A stretch of DNA of 64,000 nt from Roseovarius sp. MMSF_3350 (lineage in GTDB: Bacteria > Pseudomonadota > Alphaproteobacteria > Rhodobacterales > Rhodobacteraceae), in assembly GCF_030733425.1 (NCBI RefSeq), contig NZ_JASHIZ010000024.1, forward strand, positions 1 through 64,000, written 5' to 3'. Both the position numbers and the translations under genes were made by a program. The notes beneath the pieces are model-generated. The model ran no database searches, was not told the DNA's origin, and was given only the letters and a program-made list of their open reading frames with translations. This document shows positions 1 to 9,026 of this stretch, one piece after another. Within the stretch, counting starts at the first letter, position 1. The number at the start of each line of letters is the position of its first letter.

Positions 1-1
1 G

Positions 2-2266
2 CCCCCCGCGCCGGACCCCGAGATCGAGCCCGAGATTCAGCCCGACACCGAGCCTGTGCCGGAGGTGCCCCCGACGCCACAGCCCGACATCCCGCCCGAG
101 CCTACGCCAACGCCGGACCCGGACATTCCGCCCAACCCCACGCCCGGCCCCGCGGCCAAGACCGCGCAGGCTGAGGACGTTCCTGTTGAGACAGGCCCCG
201 CCTCCCACCCGGACGCGAAGGAGGACGACACCGGTGCCGCCGCCGAAACGCCCGCCGCTCCGGTCGCCTTCAACTCGATCCGCGCGCAGCGAGACACGTT
301 GCCGACCGCCCCACGCCGCCTGACCGGCGCGACCCGCGACAGCGTCACGCCGGTCGCCGAGGCACCGGCGCGCGAAACGCCGCGCACCGAACCGACGCTG
401 ACAGCCGCGCCGCCCGTCCCTAACGCCGTCGCCAAGGTAACCGGCACGCCACAAGACGCGCTGCCCGCCGACGCCGCCGCACGGATCGGCGCCACGCTGC
501 GCCCCTCCGAAGAGGTTCGCCTCACTCCACCGGACCCGGACCGTTCCGCCGATGACGGGGTTTTGGCGCGCTCGGACGGTGACGTCGATGACGACGGTGG
601 CGATATTCCGCCGCCGCCCGCCTTCATGGCCGACAGCACCGATCCGGCGCCTTCCGATCTTCCCGAGGACACCCCCAACGCGCCCCTCGCAGCACCCGCC
701 GTTGCGAAAGGTCTGTCGACCGCGCCCTCCGGCGCCATGGCGTTCATATCCCGCCGCCAATCGGGCAAGCCCGGCAAACATCACGACACGCGCGCCGCCG
801 CACGCCTCTCTCCCGAGGCGCAGCGCGAGCAGGAGCGCCAGCGCATGACCGTCTTCGGTGCGCGCAAGCACGCCTCGGTCGGGGGCAAGCCGCGCTTTCT
901 GGGGCTGATACTGACAGCCGTGCTACTGATTTTCCTCGTCGGCGTGGCCGCCTGGGCCTCGATCTTTCTCGAAGACGGCATCTCCCGCGTCCTGCGCGGC
1001 GACCCCGATCCCCAGGAACAGATCGCCGCAACGCCCGAGGCCGAAATCTCGCCCGACGACACCGTCGACATGCCCGAGGCTGACCTCGGCGAGGAGGGCG
1101 AAACGGTTCTCGCCGCCCTGCCCGGCGTCACCTCTGACGGCACCGAGACGCCGGGTGCCGACCCTCAGCCGGAACCGAACCCGGCCGAGCTGACCGATCA
1201 GCAGGCCCGCACCCGCTATGCCGTCACAGGCATCTGGCAACGCGCCCCCGACGCGCCCACCGATCCCGGCACGCAGACGCTGGACGATTTCTACCTCACC
1301 TCGATCGATCCAAAGGTGGTCGAACAGGACGCCGTCGCGCTGCCCGCCCCCGAAACCCTGCGCGGCGACACACGCCCCGATACCCCGGCCGATCCGGCCG
1401 CCGCCGATACCATGTTCACCATGGATACGCGCGGCCTCGTGCAGCCGACCCCCGATGGCGCGCTGAGCCCGGATGGCGTGCTGATCTACGCCGGTCAGCC
1501 CGCGCTGGTCCCCCCCGAGCGCCCGGCCGAAAGCCTGGCCCAGCCGGGCGAGGATCCGGCCGACGCCGCCGCCCGAATCGCTGCCGCCGAGCGCATGGCC
1601 GCGCTGCGTCCCAAAGTGCGTCCCGGCGACCTGGCCGAAACCAACCAGCGTGAAACCCTGGGCGGCCGCACCCGCGACGAGCTTGCCTCCCTGCGTCCGC
1701 GCCTGCGCCCCCAAAGCGCACAGGAACTGGCCGAACAGGCCGCCGCGGCCTCCACCGCGACCGCTGCCGCAACGTCCGAAGACGTCTCGCCCGACCCCGA
1801 GGCGGTCAACGCAGCACTTCAGGCCGCCGCCGCGGTCCCGGCCCCCGACCCCTTCGCAGGGGCCACCGCCGAGGCCGTCAAGGTCTCGGTCAAGCCCAAC
1901 GCGCGGCCGCGGAACTTCAGCCGCGTCGTCCAACGCAGCCAGCGCCTTGCCGAACAACAGGAAGCTCGCACCGCTGCTGTCGCCGTGCCCCGCAACCAGC
2001 GCATCGCGCCCAGCGGCCCGACGCCCACCACCGTCGCCCGGGCGGCGACGGAAAAGAATGCCCTCCGCATGCGCCAGGTCAACCTGATCGGCGTCTACGG
2101 CAGCAATTCCAACCGCCGCGCCCTCGTGCGCCTCGCCAACGGCAGCTACAAGAAGGTCAAGGTCGGCGACCGGCTGGATGGTGGGCGCGTCGCCGCCATA
2201 GGCACCAGCGAGCTGCGCTATGTGAAATCGGGCCGCTCGGTAACCCTTACCATGCCGCGCGGCTGA
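2..2266 (+). CDS. Proline-rich single-pass membrane protein with PilP/GspC-like C-terminal domain (5' end outside window)
   Basis: The reading frame is open from base 2, so the true start lies upstream; 754 codons are visible. The first 300 or so residues are low-complexity, rich in Pro, Asp, Glu and Ala. A basic stretch precedes one hydrophobic helix (about residues 300-323, bases 898-970), which predicts a cytoplasmic N-terminus and a periplasmic C-terminal part. The last 65 residues (about bases 2070-2266) have the compact beta-rich pattern of PilP/GspC inner-membrane clamp domains: RRALVRL, then VKVGDRLDGGRV, then VAAIG, ending in a strand. Role in a pilus or secretion machine is inferred from this domain only; no other machine gene is visible in the window. 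It could equally be a lineage-specific envelope protein. Confidence 0.75.
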   Translation, partial: PPAPDPEIEPEIQPDTEPVPEVPPTPQPDIPPEPTPTPDPDIPPNPTPGPAAKTAQAEDVPVETGPASHPDAKEDDTGAAAETPAAPVAFNSIRAQRDTLPTAPRRLTGATRDSVTPVAEAPARETPRTEPTLTAAPPVPNAVAKVTGTPQDALPADAAARIGATLRPSEEVRLTPPDPDRSADDGVLARSDGDVDDDGGDIPPPPAFMADSTDPAPSDLPEDTPNAPLAAPAVAKGLSTAPSGAMAFISRRQSGKPGKHHDTRAAARLSPEAQREQERQRMTVFGARKHASVGGKPRFLGLILTAVLLIFLVGVAAWASIFLEDGISRVLRGDPDPQEQIAATPEAEISPDDTVDMPEADLGEEGETVLAALPGVTSDGTETPGADPQPEPNPAELTDQQARTRYAVTGIWQRAPDAPTDPGTQTLDDFYLTSIDPKVVEQDAVALPAPETLRGDTRPDTPADPAAADTMFTMDTRGLVQPTPDGALSPDGVLIYAGQPALVPPERPAESLAQPGEDPADAAARIAAAERMAALRPKVRPGDLAETNQRETLGGRTRDELASLRPRLRPQSAQELAEQAAAASTATAAATSEDVSPDPEAVNAALQAAAAVPAPDPFAGATAEAVKVSVKPNARPRNFSRVVQRSQRLAEQQEARTAAVAVPRNQRIAPSGPTPTTVARAATEKNALRMRQVNLIGVYGSNSNRRALVRLANGSYKKVKVGDRLDGGRVAAIGTSELRYVKSGRSVTLTMPRG

Positions 2267-2319
2267 CCGCCGTCGCCACCGCACCTGTCGCCCAAAGACC
2301 GCTCTTGCGCCCTTCTTTC

Positions 2320-2338
2320 GGCAGAGTAAATCTCTGCC
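2320..2338 (+). terminator. Weak hairpin after the PilP-like gene
   Basis: GGCAGAG and CTCTGCC form a 7-bp stem with a 5-base loop about 55 bases after the stop codon. It has no clear T-run, so termination is only a guess. Confidence 0.25.
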
Positions 2339-2494
2339 GGAGGCTTCCACAGCCGTAAAGAGGCGCGCACCCCAAAAAAATGAAGCACCACGCGCGCAAT
2401 GCGGCACCAAGTCGTTTGCACACGCGTCCACCCCGCCGCATACTCCCTCACGTGGCGACGCCCACGCCTGTCCGAATTTCCGCAAGGGACCCCG

Positions 2495-4423
2495 ATGGAA
2501 GGATTTTTCTTTCAGGCCACCGTTTTCCTGGCGGCCGCAGTGATCGCGGTGCCGCTGGTGGCACGGCTGGGGCTCGGCTCTGTGCTGGGCTATCTCGCGG
2601 CCGGAATCGCCATCGGCCACATCCCCGGCCTGCTGGGCGGCCACGATGCCGAGGAATTGCAGCATTTCGCCGAATTCGGTGTGGTCATGATGCTCTTCAT
2701 CATCGGGCTGGAGCTTGAACCCAAGGCACTCTGGGACATGCGGCACAAGCTCATCGGCCTGGGCGGGTTGCAGATCACCCTGACCACCGCCGCGGTCATG
2801 GCAGGCTGCATGGCGCTCGGGGTCGCATGGTCCGTGGCGCTGGCCATCGGCATGGTCTTCGCGCTCTCGTCGACCGCCATCGTCCTGCAAACCCTGTCGG
2901 AAAAGGGCCTGATGCAAACCGGCGGCGGGCGCTCGACCTTTTCCGTGCTGCTGACGCAGGATATCGCCGTCATTCCGATGCTGGCCTTCCTGCCGCTCCT
3001 GGCCCTGCCCAAGACACCTGACATGATCCTGGGCGAAACCCTTCAACGGCTGGCCGACGAAGGCCACCTCGCCGAGGGCGACCATGGCGGTGCCCCCGTG
3101 CAGGTGGCCCAGTCCATGATCGACAGCCTTCCCGCCTGGGGCGTCACGCTCCTGACGCTGGGGGCCGTGGCCGGCATCATCGTTTTCGGCGTCTATGCCA
3201 CGCGCCCCGTTTTCCGTTTCATCCACCACGCCCGCCTGCGCGAGATGTACACCGCGCTGGCGCTCCTGATCGTGGTGGGCATCGCCTTCGTGATGAACCT
3301 CGTCGGCCTCTCGCCCGCCCTCGGCGCCTTCCTCGCCGGCGTGGTCCTCGCCTCGTCCGAGTTCCGGCACGAGCTGGAAAGCGATATCGAACCCTTCAAG
3401 GGCCTCCTGCTGGGCCTTTTCTTCATCACCGTGGGCGCGGGCATCAACTTCTCGATCCTCTTCGCCTCGTTTTTCACGATCATGGGGCTGGCCTTTGCCA
3501 TCATCCTGATCAAGGGCGGCATCCTCTACGGGCTGGGCCGCATCTTCGGGCTCAAGGGCCGCAATCTCTGGCTCTTCACGCTGGGTCTGGCGCAGGCGGG
3601 CGAATTCGGATTCGTGCTGATCAACTTCTCGGGTCAGAACAACGTCATCCCCGTGGAACTGCGCGAGACGCTGTTGCTCGTCATCGCCATCTCGATGCTG
3701 ATCACGCCGCTCCTGTTCATCCTCTACGACTACCTGTCGACCCGTATGACCGACCCCTCCGACGCGCAGGAACCCGACGAGATCGACGCCAAGGGGCCGG
3801 TCATCATCGCCGGCATCGGACGCTTCGGGCAGGTGGTCAACCGCATGGTCCGCTCCTCGGGGTTCGAGACCGTCGTGCTGGACCACGACCTTGCCGCGAT
3901 CCAGCGGATGCGCCGCTTCGGCATCAAGGGCTTTCTGGGCGATCCCGGCCGGCCCGATCTGCTGCATGCCGCGGGCCTCAATCAGGCCAAGGTACTGGTG
4001 GCCGCTCTCGACGACCCCGACGCCACCACGCGCCTCGTGGCCTTCGCCCGGCGGGAACGGCCCGATCTGCACATCGTCGCCCGCGCTCGCGACCGCACCC
4101 ATGTCTTCCGACTCTACAAGGCCGGCGCAGACGACATCGTGCGGGAAGTTTTCGACAGTTCCCTGCGCGCCGGGCGCTACGTGCTGGAAAACATGGGACT
4201 GACCGAGTTCGAGGCGGCAGAGCTGCAAAAGACCTTCTACCACCACGACCGCGACTCCGTGCGCGACCTGGCGGCGCTGTGGGACCCTAACATTCCCACC
4301 ATCCAGAACGGCGCCTATATCAAGCGCGCCAAGGAGCTGGAGGCGGAACTGCAGACCATGCTGCTGTCGCAACTGGAAGAAAAGGCCGCCGAGGACATCT
4401 CGGACGACCGCAGGGAGGCGTGA
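2495..4423 (+). CDS. CPA2-family monovalent cation:proton antiporter, Kef-type potassium efflux protein
   Basis: The product (642 aa) combines an N-terminal sodium/hydrogen exchanger membrane domain (about residues 5-400, ten or more hydrophobic segments) with a cytoplasmic TrkA-N/RCK domain starting near residue 430, where GIGRFG is the nucleotide-binding glycine motif. The segment ESDIEPFKGLLLGLFF matches the conserved Kef regulatory loop region, which points to KefB/KefC-like glutathione-gated K+ efflux rather than a plain Na+/H+ antiporter. The start at 2495 is chosen because AAGGGA lies just upstream and the membrane domain begins there; an in-frame upstream extension is basic and non-conserved in character. 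Length fits the family (about 600-640). Ion specificity cannot be read from sequence. Confidence 0.9.
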   Translation: MEGFFFQATVFLAAAVIAVPLVARLGLGSVLGYLAAGIAIGHIPGLLGGHDAEELQHFAEFGVVMMLFIIGLELEPKALWDMRHKLIGLGGLQITLTTAAVMAGCMALGVAWSVALAIGMVFALSSTAIVLQTLSEKGLMQTGGGRSTFSVLLTQDIAVIPMLAFLPLLALPKTPDMILGETLQRLADEGHLAEGDHGGAPVQVAQSMIDSLPAWGVTLLTLGAVAGIIVFGVYATRPVFRFIHHARLREMYTALALLIVVGIAFVMNLVGLSPALGAFLAGVVLASSEFRHELESDIEPFKGLLLGLFFITVGAGINFSILFASFFTIMGLAFAIILIKGGILYGLGRIFGLKGRNLWLFTLGLAQAGEFGFVLINFSGQNNVIPVELRETLLLVIAISMLITPLLFILYDYLSTRMTDPSDAQEPDEIDAKGPVIIAGIGRFGQVVNRMVRSSGFETVVLDHDLAAIQRMRRFGIKGFLGDPGRPDLLHAAGLNQAKVLVAALDDPDATTRLVAFARRERPDLHIVARARDRTHVFRLYKAGADDIVREVFDSSLRAGRYVLENMGLTEFEAAELQKTFYHHDRDSVRDLAALWDPNIPTIQNGAYIKRAKELEAELQTMLLSQLEEKAAEDISDDRREA

Positions 4424-4483
4424 GCCCACCTCTCGCGCGGCCCGCCGGCCAGCCTCATCCCGGATCTCCCGGCAAGCGCACAA

Positions 4484-4513
4484 AAGCAAAAGGCCGCACC
4501 CACCGGCACGGCC
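4484..4513 (-). terminator. Rho-independent terminator of carD
   Basis: Read on the minus strand, GGCCG and CGGCC enclose a 12-base loop and are followed by TTTT and another T-rich stretch. It lies about 25 bases after the carD stop codon. Confidence 0.65.
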
Positions 4514-4537
4514 CTTCCCTTCAAATTTTCGGATGGG

Positions 4538-5047
4538 TCACGCCGCGCGCGACACCAGCACCTCGTCGACTTCCTTCGCGGCCTGAACCTCGTCGCCGCC
4601 GCTCACGGCGGCCACTTCACGGGTCAGACGCTCCAGCGCCGCCTCGTACAGCTGACGCTCGGAATAGCTCTGCTCGCGCTGGTCGTCGGTGCGGTGCAGG
4701 TCACGCACCACTTCCGCAATCGCGATCAGATCGCCCGAATTGATCTTCTGTTCATATTCCTGGGCCCGGCGCGACCACATGGCGCGCTTCACCTTGGCCT
4801 TGCCCTTAAGCGTGGTCATCGCCTTCGACACCACGTCCGGGCTCGACAGGCTGCGCATGCCGATCTCGGTCGCCTTGTGGGTCGGAACCCGCAACGTCAT
4901 CTTGTCCTTCTCAAAGGAGATCACGAACAGTTCCAGTTCAATCCCGGCGATATCCTGCTTCTCGATCGACATGATCTGGCCAACGCCGTGCGCGGGGTAC
5001 ACAACGTAATCGTCAGGGCGAAACTCGGACTTCTTCGATTTGCTCAT
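4538..5047 (-). CDS. carD: CarD/CdnL-family transcriptional regulator
   Basis: This 169-residue protein carries the CarD RNA-polymerase-interacting domain at its N-terminus (about residues 10-70, with DYVVYPAHGVGQI and the beta-strands that bind the RNAP beta subunit) and a helical C-terminal half with MWSRRAQEYEQKI, the promoter-fork-binding region. In other bacteria CarD/CdnL stabilises open complexes at housekeeping promoters. Length is typical of alphaproteobacterial CdnL. GAGGAAA lies before the start codon. It is the last gene of the minus-strand run helicase, S4 protein, ferredoxin, but a 309-base gap with its own candidate promoters suggests separate transcription. Confidence 0.93.
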   Translation of the reverse strand: MSKSKKSEFRPDDYVVYPAHGVGQIMSIEKQDIAGIELELFVISFEKDKMTLRVPTHKATEIGMRSLSSPDVVSKAMTTLKGKAKVKRAMWSRRAQEYEQKINSGDLIAIAEVVRDLHRTDDQREQSYSERQLYEAALERLTREVAAVSGGDEVQAAKEVDEVLVSRAA

Positions 5048-5169
5048 TCAGGTTTTCCTCACAAGCTTCCCAGTTCAAACTTGGCGGAGCATCTCCCGGG
5101 CGGCGGGCCATCAGGGTCTGGCGTCAAGCACAAGAAATCCACCTCCCATGCGTCAGCGCGGGCAGATGG

Positions 5170-5215
5170 ATAATATATGGGCGGTGTCTACATTTGTAAC
5201 GGGAGTGTATCACAA
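5170..5215 (-). promoter_or_regulatory. Candidate carD promoters in the 309-base gap upstream of carD
   Basis: On the minus strand two overlapping sigma-70-like pairs are visible: TTACAA (5194-5199) with TATTAT (5170-5175), spacing 18, and TTGTGA (5210-5215) with TGTAGA (5187-5192), spacing 17. The region is clearly A+T-richer than its flanks. They would give a 5' leader of more than 100 bases. Assigned by eye only. Nothing else was recognised between 5048 and 5356. Confidence 0.35.
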
Positions 5216-5356
5216 AAAAGACGCCACGGGAAGCGGGCTCGAAGCGCCAGCCGGATTATACCTTCGCCACCAAGTCGTTATGCGGCGAAGTTACCGCGAT
5301 TGACGAAGCGTCAATCGTTTGATCAAACGAATCGGGTCCCGCCCGCAGAGGCCGCC

Positions 5357-5695
5357 TCAGCCGCCTTCGCCTGCCGCCTCGGAAAAGTATTTCTCCAGCT
5401 TTCCATCCTCGCCGTCGCGCTCGTCCGCCTCGGGCAGCGGGTCTTTCTTGGTCACGATCACCGGCCACATCTCCGAATACTTGCGGTTGAACTCCACCCA
5501 TTTCTCCATGTCCGGCTCGGTATCCGGGCGGATCGCGTCGGCGGGGCATTCGGGCTCGCAAACGCCACAGTCGATGCACTCGTCGGGGTGGATCACAAGC
5601 ATGTTCTCCCCCTCGTAGAAACAATCCACGGGGCACACCTCCACGCAGTCGGTGTATTTGCACGCGATGCAATTGTCATTGACGATATAGGTCAT
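5357..5695 (-). CDS. fdxA: 7Fe-8S ferredoxin FdxA
   Basis: The 112-residue product has all cysteines of the 7Fe ferredoxin family: C9, C17 and C50 in position for a 3Fe-4S cluster, and C21, C40, C43 and C46 for a 4Fe-4S cluster, within [17 protein letters not shown] and [12 protein letters not shown]. The C-terminal extension after residue 55 ([16 protein letters not shown]) is typical of FdxA. It is a soluble low-potential electron carrier; the partner enzyme is not evident here. It lies 84 bases after the S4 gene on the same strand, an order (helicase, S4, fdxA, carD) that I know to be recurrent in Rhodobacteraceae. Confidence 0.95.
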   Translation of the reverse strand: MTYIVNDNCIACKYTDCVEVCPVDCFYEGENMLVIHPDECIDCGVCEPECPADAIRPDTEPDMEKWVEFNRKYSEMWPVIVTKKDPLPEADERDGEDGKLEKYFSEAAGEGG

Positions 5696-5779
5696 CTCAC
5701 GCCCCGGTCCTGATCTCTTCGGGCTGACGTAATCCAGTCCGGCGGATCATTCAAGCGCCAGACGTCCCTTCGCGCCTTC

Positions 5780-6157
5780 CTATCGCGTTTCCTGGTCCAT
5801 CTTGCGGCGATCCTTCTTCGTCGGACGCCCCTTCCCCTCGTATCGCGGGTTTGACGGCTCGGCCACGTGGTCGCGCGGCTTCGGCGGGTCCAGATCGTCG
5901 TAAAGCCCCTTCGCCTCCGGCGCCGGGCCACGCCGCTCGCCGATGGCGACGATGCGGATCACACGGATATCGCGCTCTTTGGGAAAGGTCAGCACATCGC
6001 CAGGCCCCACCGGGGACGACGCTTTCGAGACGCGTTGCGAATTGACCCGCACATGCCCACCCGTCACCAGCTTCGTAGCAAGGCTGCGGGTCTTGAAGAA
6101 CCGCGCATGCCACAGCCACTTGTCCAGCCGGATCTTCGGCTGGCCCGGCTCGCTCAT
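5780..6157 (-). CDS. S4-domain RNA-binding protein, HslR/Hsp15-like
   Basis: A 125-residue basic protein whose first 70 residues form an S4 RNA-binding fold (IRLDKWLWHARFFKTRSLA, then GGHVRVNSQRVSKASSPV and GDVLTF). Bacterial Hsp15 (HslR) binds stalled 50S subunits carrying peptidyl-tRNA; family membership suggests a related ribosome-rescue or RNA-binding role. The tail is rich in Lys, Arg and Gly. Its start codon is one base from the stop of the helicase gene, so the two are surely co-transcribed and possibly translationally coupled, supporting an RNA-related function for both. Confidence 0.85.
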   Translation of the reverse strand: MSEPGQPKIRLDKWLWHARFFKTRSLATKLVTGGHVRVNSQRVSKASSPVGPGDVLTFPKERDIRVIRIVAIGERRGPAPEAKGLYDDLDPPKPRDHVAEPSNPRYEGKGRPTKKDRRKMDQETR

Positions 6158-6158
6158 C

Positions 6159-8999
6159 TCACGACTTGTCCTTCAGCCCCATAAGGGCTGCCGCGAACGG
6201 GTTGTCGGGATCGATCCGATCCTTCTTCTCGGGACGGGAAGAAAAGCTCTTGGCGCCCTCCTCGCGGCGCGGCTTGCCCTTGCCTTTCGGCTTGCCGCCC
6301 TTGGGTCTCGGCTTGCCGCCCTGCGGTTTGCCACGGCCCTCCCCGCGGGTCTTCGCCGCGCGCCCGGCCCAGGTGAAGGTGTAATAGACCTCCAGCTCGA
6401 TCTCGTCCTTGGCGGCGTCGGGCACCTCGCCCAGCGGCACCTCGGTTTCCGACATCTCGGGAATATCCGGCTCGACCTCCGGGTCTTCCGGTGGCACCTC
6501 GGTCACCGGCGCCAGCCCGTCCTCGACAATTTGCTCCACCGCGTCTTCGGCGGTCGTTTGCTCCGGCACCGCTCCGGCCTCGGACGGCTCCGGAGCGTCC
6601 TCCAGCGCGGCATCCACCGGCTTGACCTTCTCACGCTCGCCCTGTTCGGCATTATAGCCCAGGCCCTGCATCAGGTCGGCAAACTGCTCCAGCGTCATGC
6701 CGGTGATCGACAGCATGTCGGCATTGGCCTCAAAGCCGCCGCGGCTGTCCTCTGAGCGCAGCATATCCGCCAGCCGCTCAAGCATGTCGATCCGGATCGC
6801 CCGCTCGCCCGCGGCCCGATAGCCCGACATGGAATGATATCCTCGCGGCGCAGCCGAACCCGACGGCACCGTTACCAGCCCAGGCGGCGGCGCCTCGGGG
6901 AACTCTTCCAAACCCATTTTCAACGACCACAGCACCAGACGCAGGCGCGTCGGCGCGGGTTTCAGCAACAGCGGCATGAAAACCGTGAACTGGCCAAAGC
7001 GGACGCCATGCTTGCGCAACTGCCCGCGCGCGTCCTGGTCCAGCGCTTTGACCTCATCGGCGACTTCGCCACGCGGAATGATCCCGAAATTCTCGACCAG
7101 CTGAAAACCGAAGCCCCGCGCCAGCCCGCTCAACGCCTCGTCTCGCTGGATGTTCAGAAGCGGCTCGAACAGCGTCGCCACCTTGCGGTCGATGAAATGC
7201 TGCAAGCGGCGCTGTACCTTCTGCATCACTTCGGGCCCGGCGGTCTCATCGACAAAGGCCTCGACCTGCGGTTTCAGCGGATCGGCCCCGGCCACCAGTT
7301 TGCCGACGGCACTTTCGCCCCACATCAGGCCGCCCTGCTCGGTAAAATCGATCTCGGTGTCGGGCGCATTGTAGAACTTGTCCGCCCGCAGATGGAAATG
7401 CGGCGCCAGCGCCTGCAGGCTCGCCTGTGCCACCGCCTTGGCCTCCTGTCCGCCGGCCGTCTTGTCCTGACGGAACCGGAACCCTTCCAACCGTCCGACG
7501 AATTCGCCCTCGACGGTCACTTCACCCTTGTCATTCACTTCGGCCACGATGGCGTCCTTCTGCTTGAGCCGGCGCATCAGCACGCTGGTGCGCCGGTCCA
7601 CAAATCTTTGCGTCAGCGCGTCATGCAACGCGTCCGACAGGCGGTCTTCTACAGCGCGGGTGGTTTCGCGCCAATGATTTTCGTCCTCGACCCAGCCCTT
7701 TCGCTGGGCAACATAGGTCCATGTGCGGATATACGCCAAGCGTTTGGAGAGCGTGTCGATATCCCCGTCCGTCCGGTCGATCCGCGCCACGTGCCCGGCC
7801 AGCCAGTCCTCGCTGACACGGCCATGTTCGTGCAGGTCACTGAATATACGCTCAAGCAGGCCCGCATGTTCCGCGTGGCTGATCCCGCGGAAGTCCGGAA
7901 CCCGGCACACATCCCACAACAGCCGCACCGACGCGCCGTCGCTGGCGCGCGCTGCAATTTCGGCATCCCCGGCCAGCGTGCGCAGCACCACAAGGTCATC
8001 CGCCTCCCGCGCCCGGGCCAGCCAGTCATCCTCGGGCTTCTGTTCCAGCGACGCGATCAGCGCGTCGACCGTCCCGAACTGCAGCGCCGCGTTGCGCCAT
8101 TCCAGCTTGCGAATGGGGGTAAAGCGATGATCCATGATCGCCTGCGCCATATCTTCGGGCAGCTCCGGCGCCTCACCCGTAACCCCGAAGGTGCCGCTGG
8201 TCATGCCCCGCCCCGCGCGCCCGGCGATCTGGCCCAGTTCATTGGGGGCAAGGTTGCGCATCCGCCGCCCGTCAAACTTCGTCAGGGACGAGAACGCGAC
8301 GTGGTTGATGTCCAGGTTCAGCCCCATCCCGATGGCGTCGGTGGCCACCAGGTAATCCACGTCGCCATTCTGATAAAGATCCACCTGCGCGTTGCGCGTC
8401 CGGGGGCTCAAGGCCCCCATCACGACCGCCGCACCGCCCTTCTGGCGGCGCAGCAGCTCGGCAAAGGCATATACATTCTCAACCGAAAACCCCACGATGG
8501 CCGAGCGTGCGGGCATCTTGCTTATCTTTTTCGAACCTGTGTAGGTCAGCTGGCTCATCCGCTCGCGCCCGACGAATTCCACCCCCGGCACCAACGCCGC
8601 AATCGCCCCGCGCATGGTGTGCGCGCCCAGAAACTGCGTCTCTTTCTGCCCCCGCATCCGCAAAAGGCGGTCGGTGAACACATGCCCCCGCTCAGGATCG
8701 GCACATAGCTGGATTTCGTCCACCGCGACGAAATCCGCGCCCATCCCCTCGGGCATCGCCTCGACCGTGCAGACCCAGTATTGCGTCCGCGGCGGCACGA
8801 TCCGCTCCTCGCCGGTAACCAGTGCCACGACCGACGGACCGCGCACAGCGACGATCTTGTCATAGACCTCCCGCGCCAGCAGGCGCAGCGGCAGGCCGAT
8901 CACCCCCGTGCGATACCCCAGCATCCGCTCGATCGCGAAATGGGTTTTTCCGGTATTCGTCGGGCCCAGGACCGCCAGGATCCTCGACTGCTCGCCCAT
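6159..8999 (-). CDS. Suv3-like DExH/D RNA helicase with basic C-terminal tail
   Basis: This 946-residue protein begins directly with a helicase core: Walker A GPTNTGKT (residues 12-19), motif II DEIQ (94-97), and motif VI as GQIAGRAGRG near residue 280. The DEIQ motif and the short leader before Walker A resemble the mitochondrial Suv3 family of RNA helicases. The middle part holds a helical C-terminal helicase extension; residues from about 760 are acidic (Glu/Pro-rich), followed by a Lys/Gly/Pro-rich tail that probably contacts RNA. Suv3 relatives unwind structured RNA for degradation; substrate here is unknown. It lies 27 bases downstream of the TPR gene and directly precedes the S4 gene. 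Confidence 0.88.
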   Translation of the reverse strand: MGEQSRILAVLGPTNTGKTHFAIERMLGYRTGVIGLPLRLLAREVYDKIVAVRGPSVVALVTGEERIVPPRTQYWVCTVEAMPEGMGADFVAVDEIQLCADPERGHVFTDRLLRMRGQKETQFLGAHTMRGAIAALVPGVEFVGRERMSQLTYTGSKKISKMPARSAIVGFSVENVYAFAELLRRQKGGAAVVMGALSPRTRNAQVDLYQNGDVDYLVATDAIGMGLNLDINHVAFSSLTKFDGRRMRNLAPNELGQIAGRAGRGMTSGTFGVTGEAPELPEDMAQAIMDHRFTPIRKLEWRNAALQFGTVDALIASLEQKPEDDWLARAREADDLVVLRTLAGDAEIAARASDGASVRLLWDVCRVPDFRGISHAEHAGLLERIFSDLHEHGRVSEDWLAGHVARIDRTDGDIDTLSKRLAYIRTWTYVAQRKGWVEDENHWRETTRAVEDRLSDALHDALTQRFVDRRTSVLMRRLKQKDAIVAEVNDKGEVTVEGEFVGRLEGFRFRQDKTAGGQEAKAVAQASLQALAPHFHLRADKFYNAPDTEIDFTEQGGLMWGESAVGKLVAGADPLKPQVEAFVDETAGPEVMQKVQRRLQHFIDRKVATLFEPLLNIQRDEALSGLARGFGFQLVENFGIIPRGEVADEVKALDQDARGQLRKHGVRFGQFTVFMPLLLKPAPTRLRLVLWSLKMGLEEFPEAPPPGLVTVPSGSAAPRGYHSMSGYRAAGERAIRIDMLERLADMLRSEDSRGGFEANADMLSITGMTLEQFADLMQGLGYNAEQGEREKVKPVDAALEDAPEPSEAGAVPEQTTAEDAVEQIVEDGLAPVTEVPPEDPEVEPDIPEMSETEVPLGEVPDAAKDEIELEVYYTFTWAGRAAKTRGEGRGKPQGGKPRPKGGKPKGKGKPRREEGAKSFSSRPEKKDRIDPDNPFAAALMGLKDKS

Positions 9000-9026
9000 G
9001 GGACTTGCCCCTTGTCGTTTAAGTGC

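Noticed and set aside
923-4489. Very long minus-strand open frame covering the PilP-like and antiporter genes
   Set aside because: It is antisense to two clear plus-strand genes, Gly/Arg/His-rich without domains; long mirror frames are expected in such GC-rich codon use.
6834-8708. 624-codon plus-strand frame opposite the helicase
   Set aside because: Lies entirely inside the helicase coding sequence and has no recognisable motif or ribosome site.
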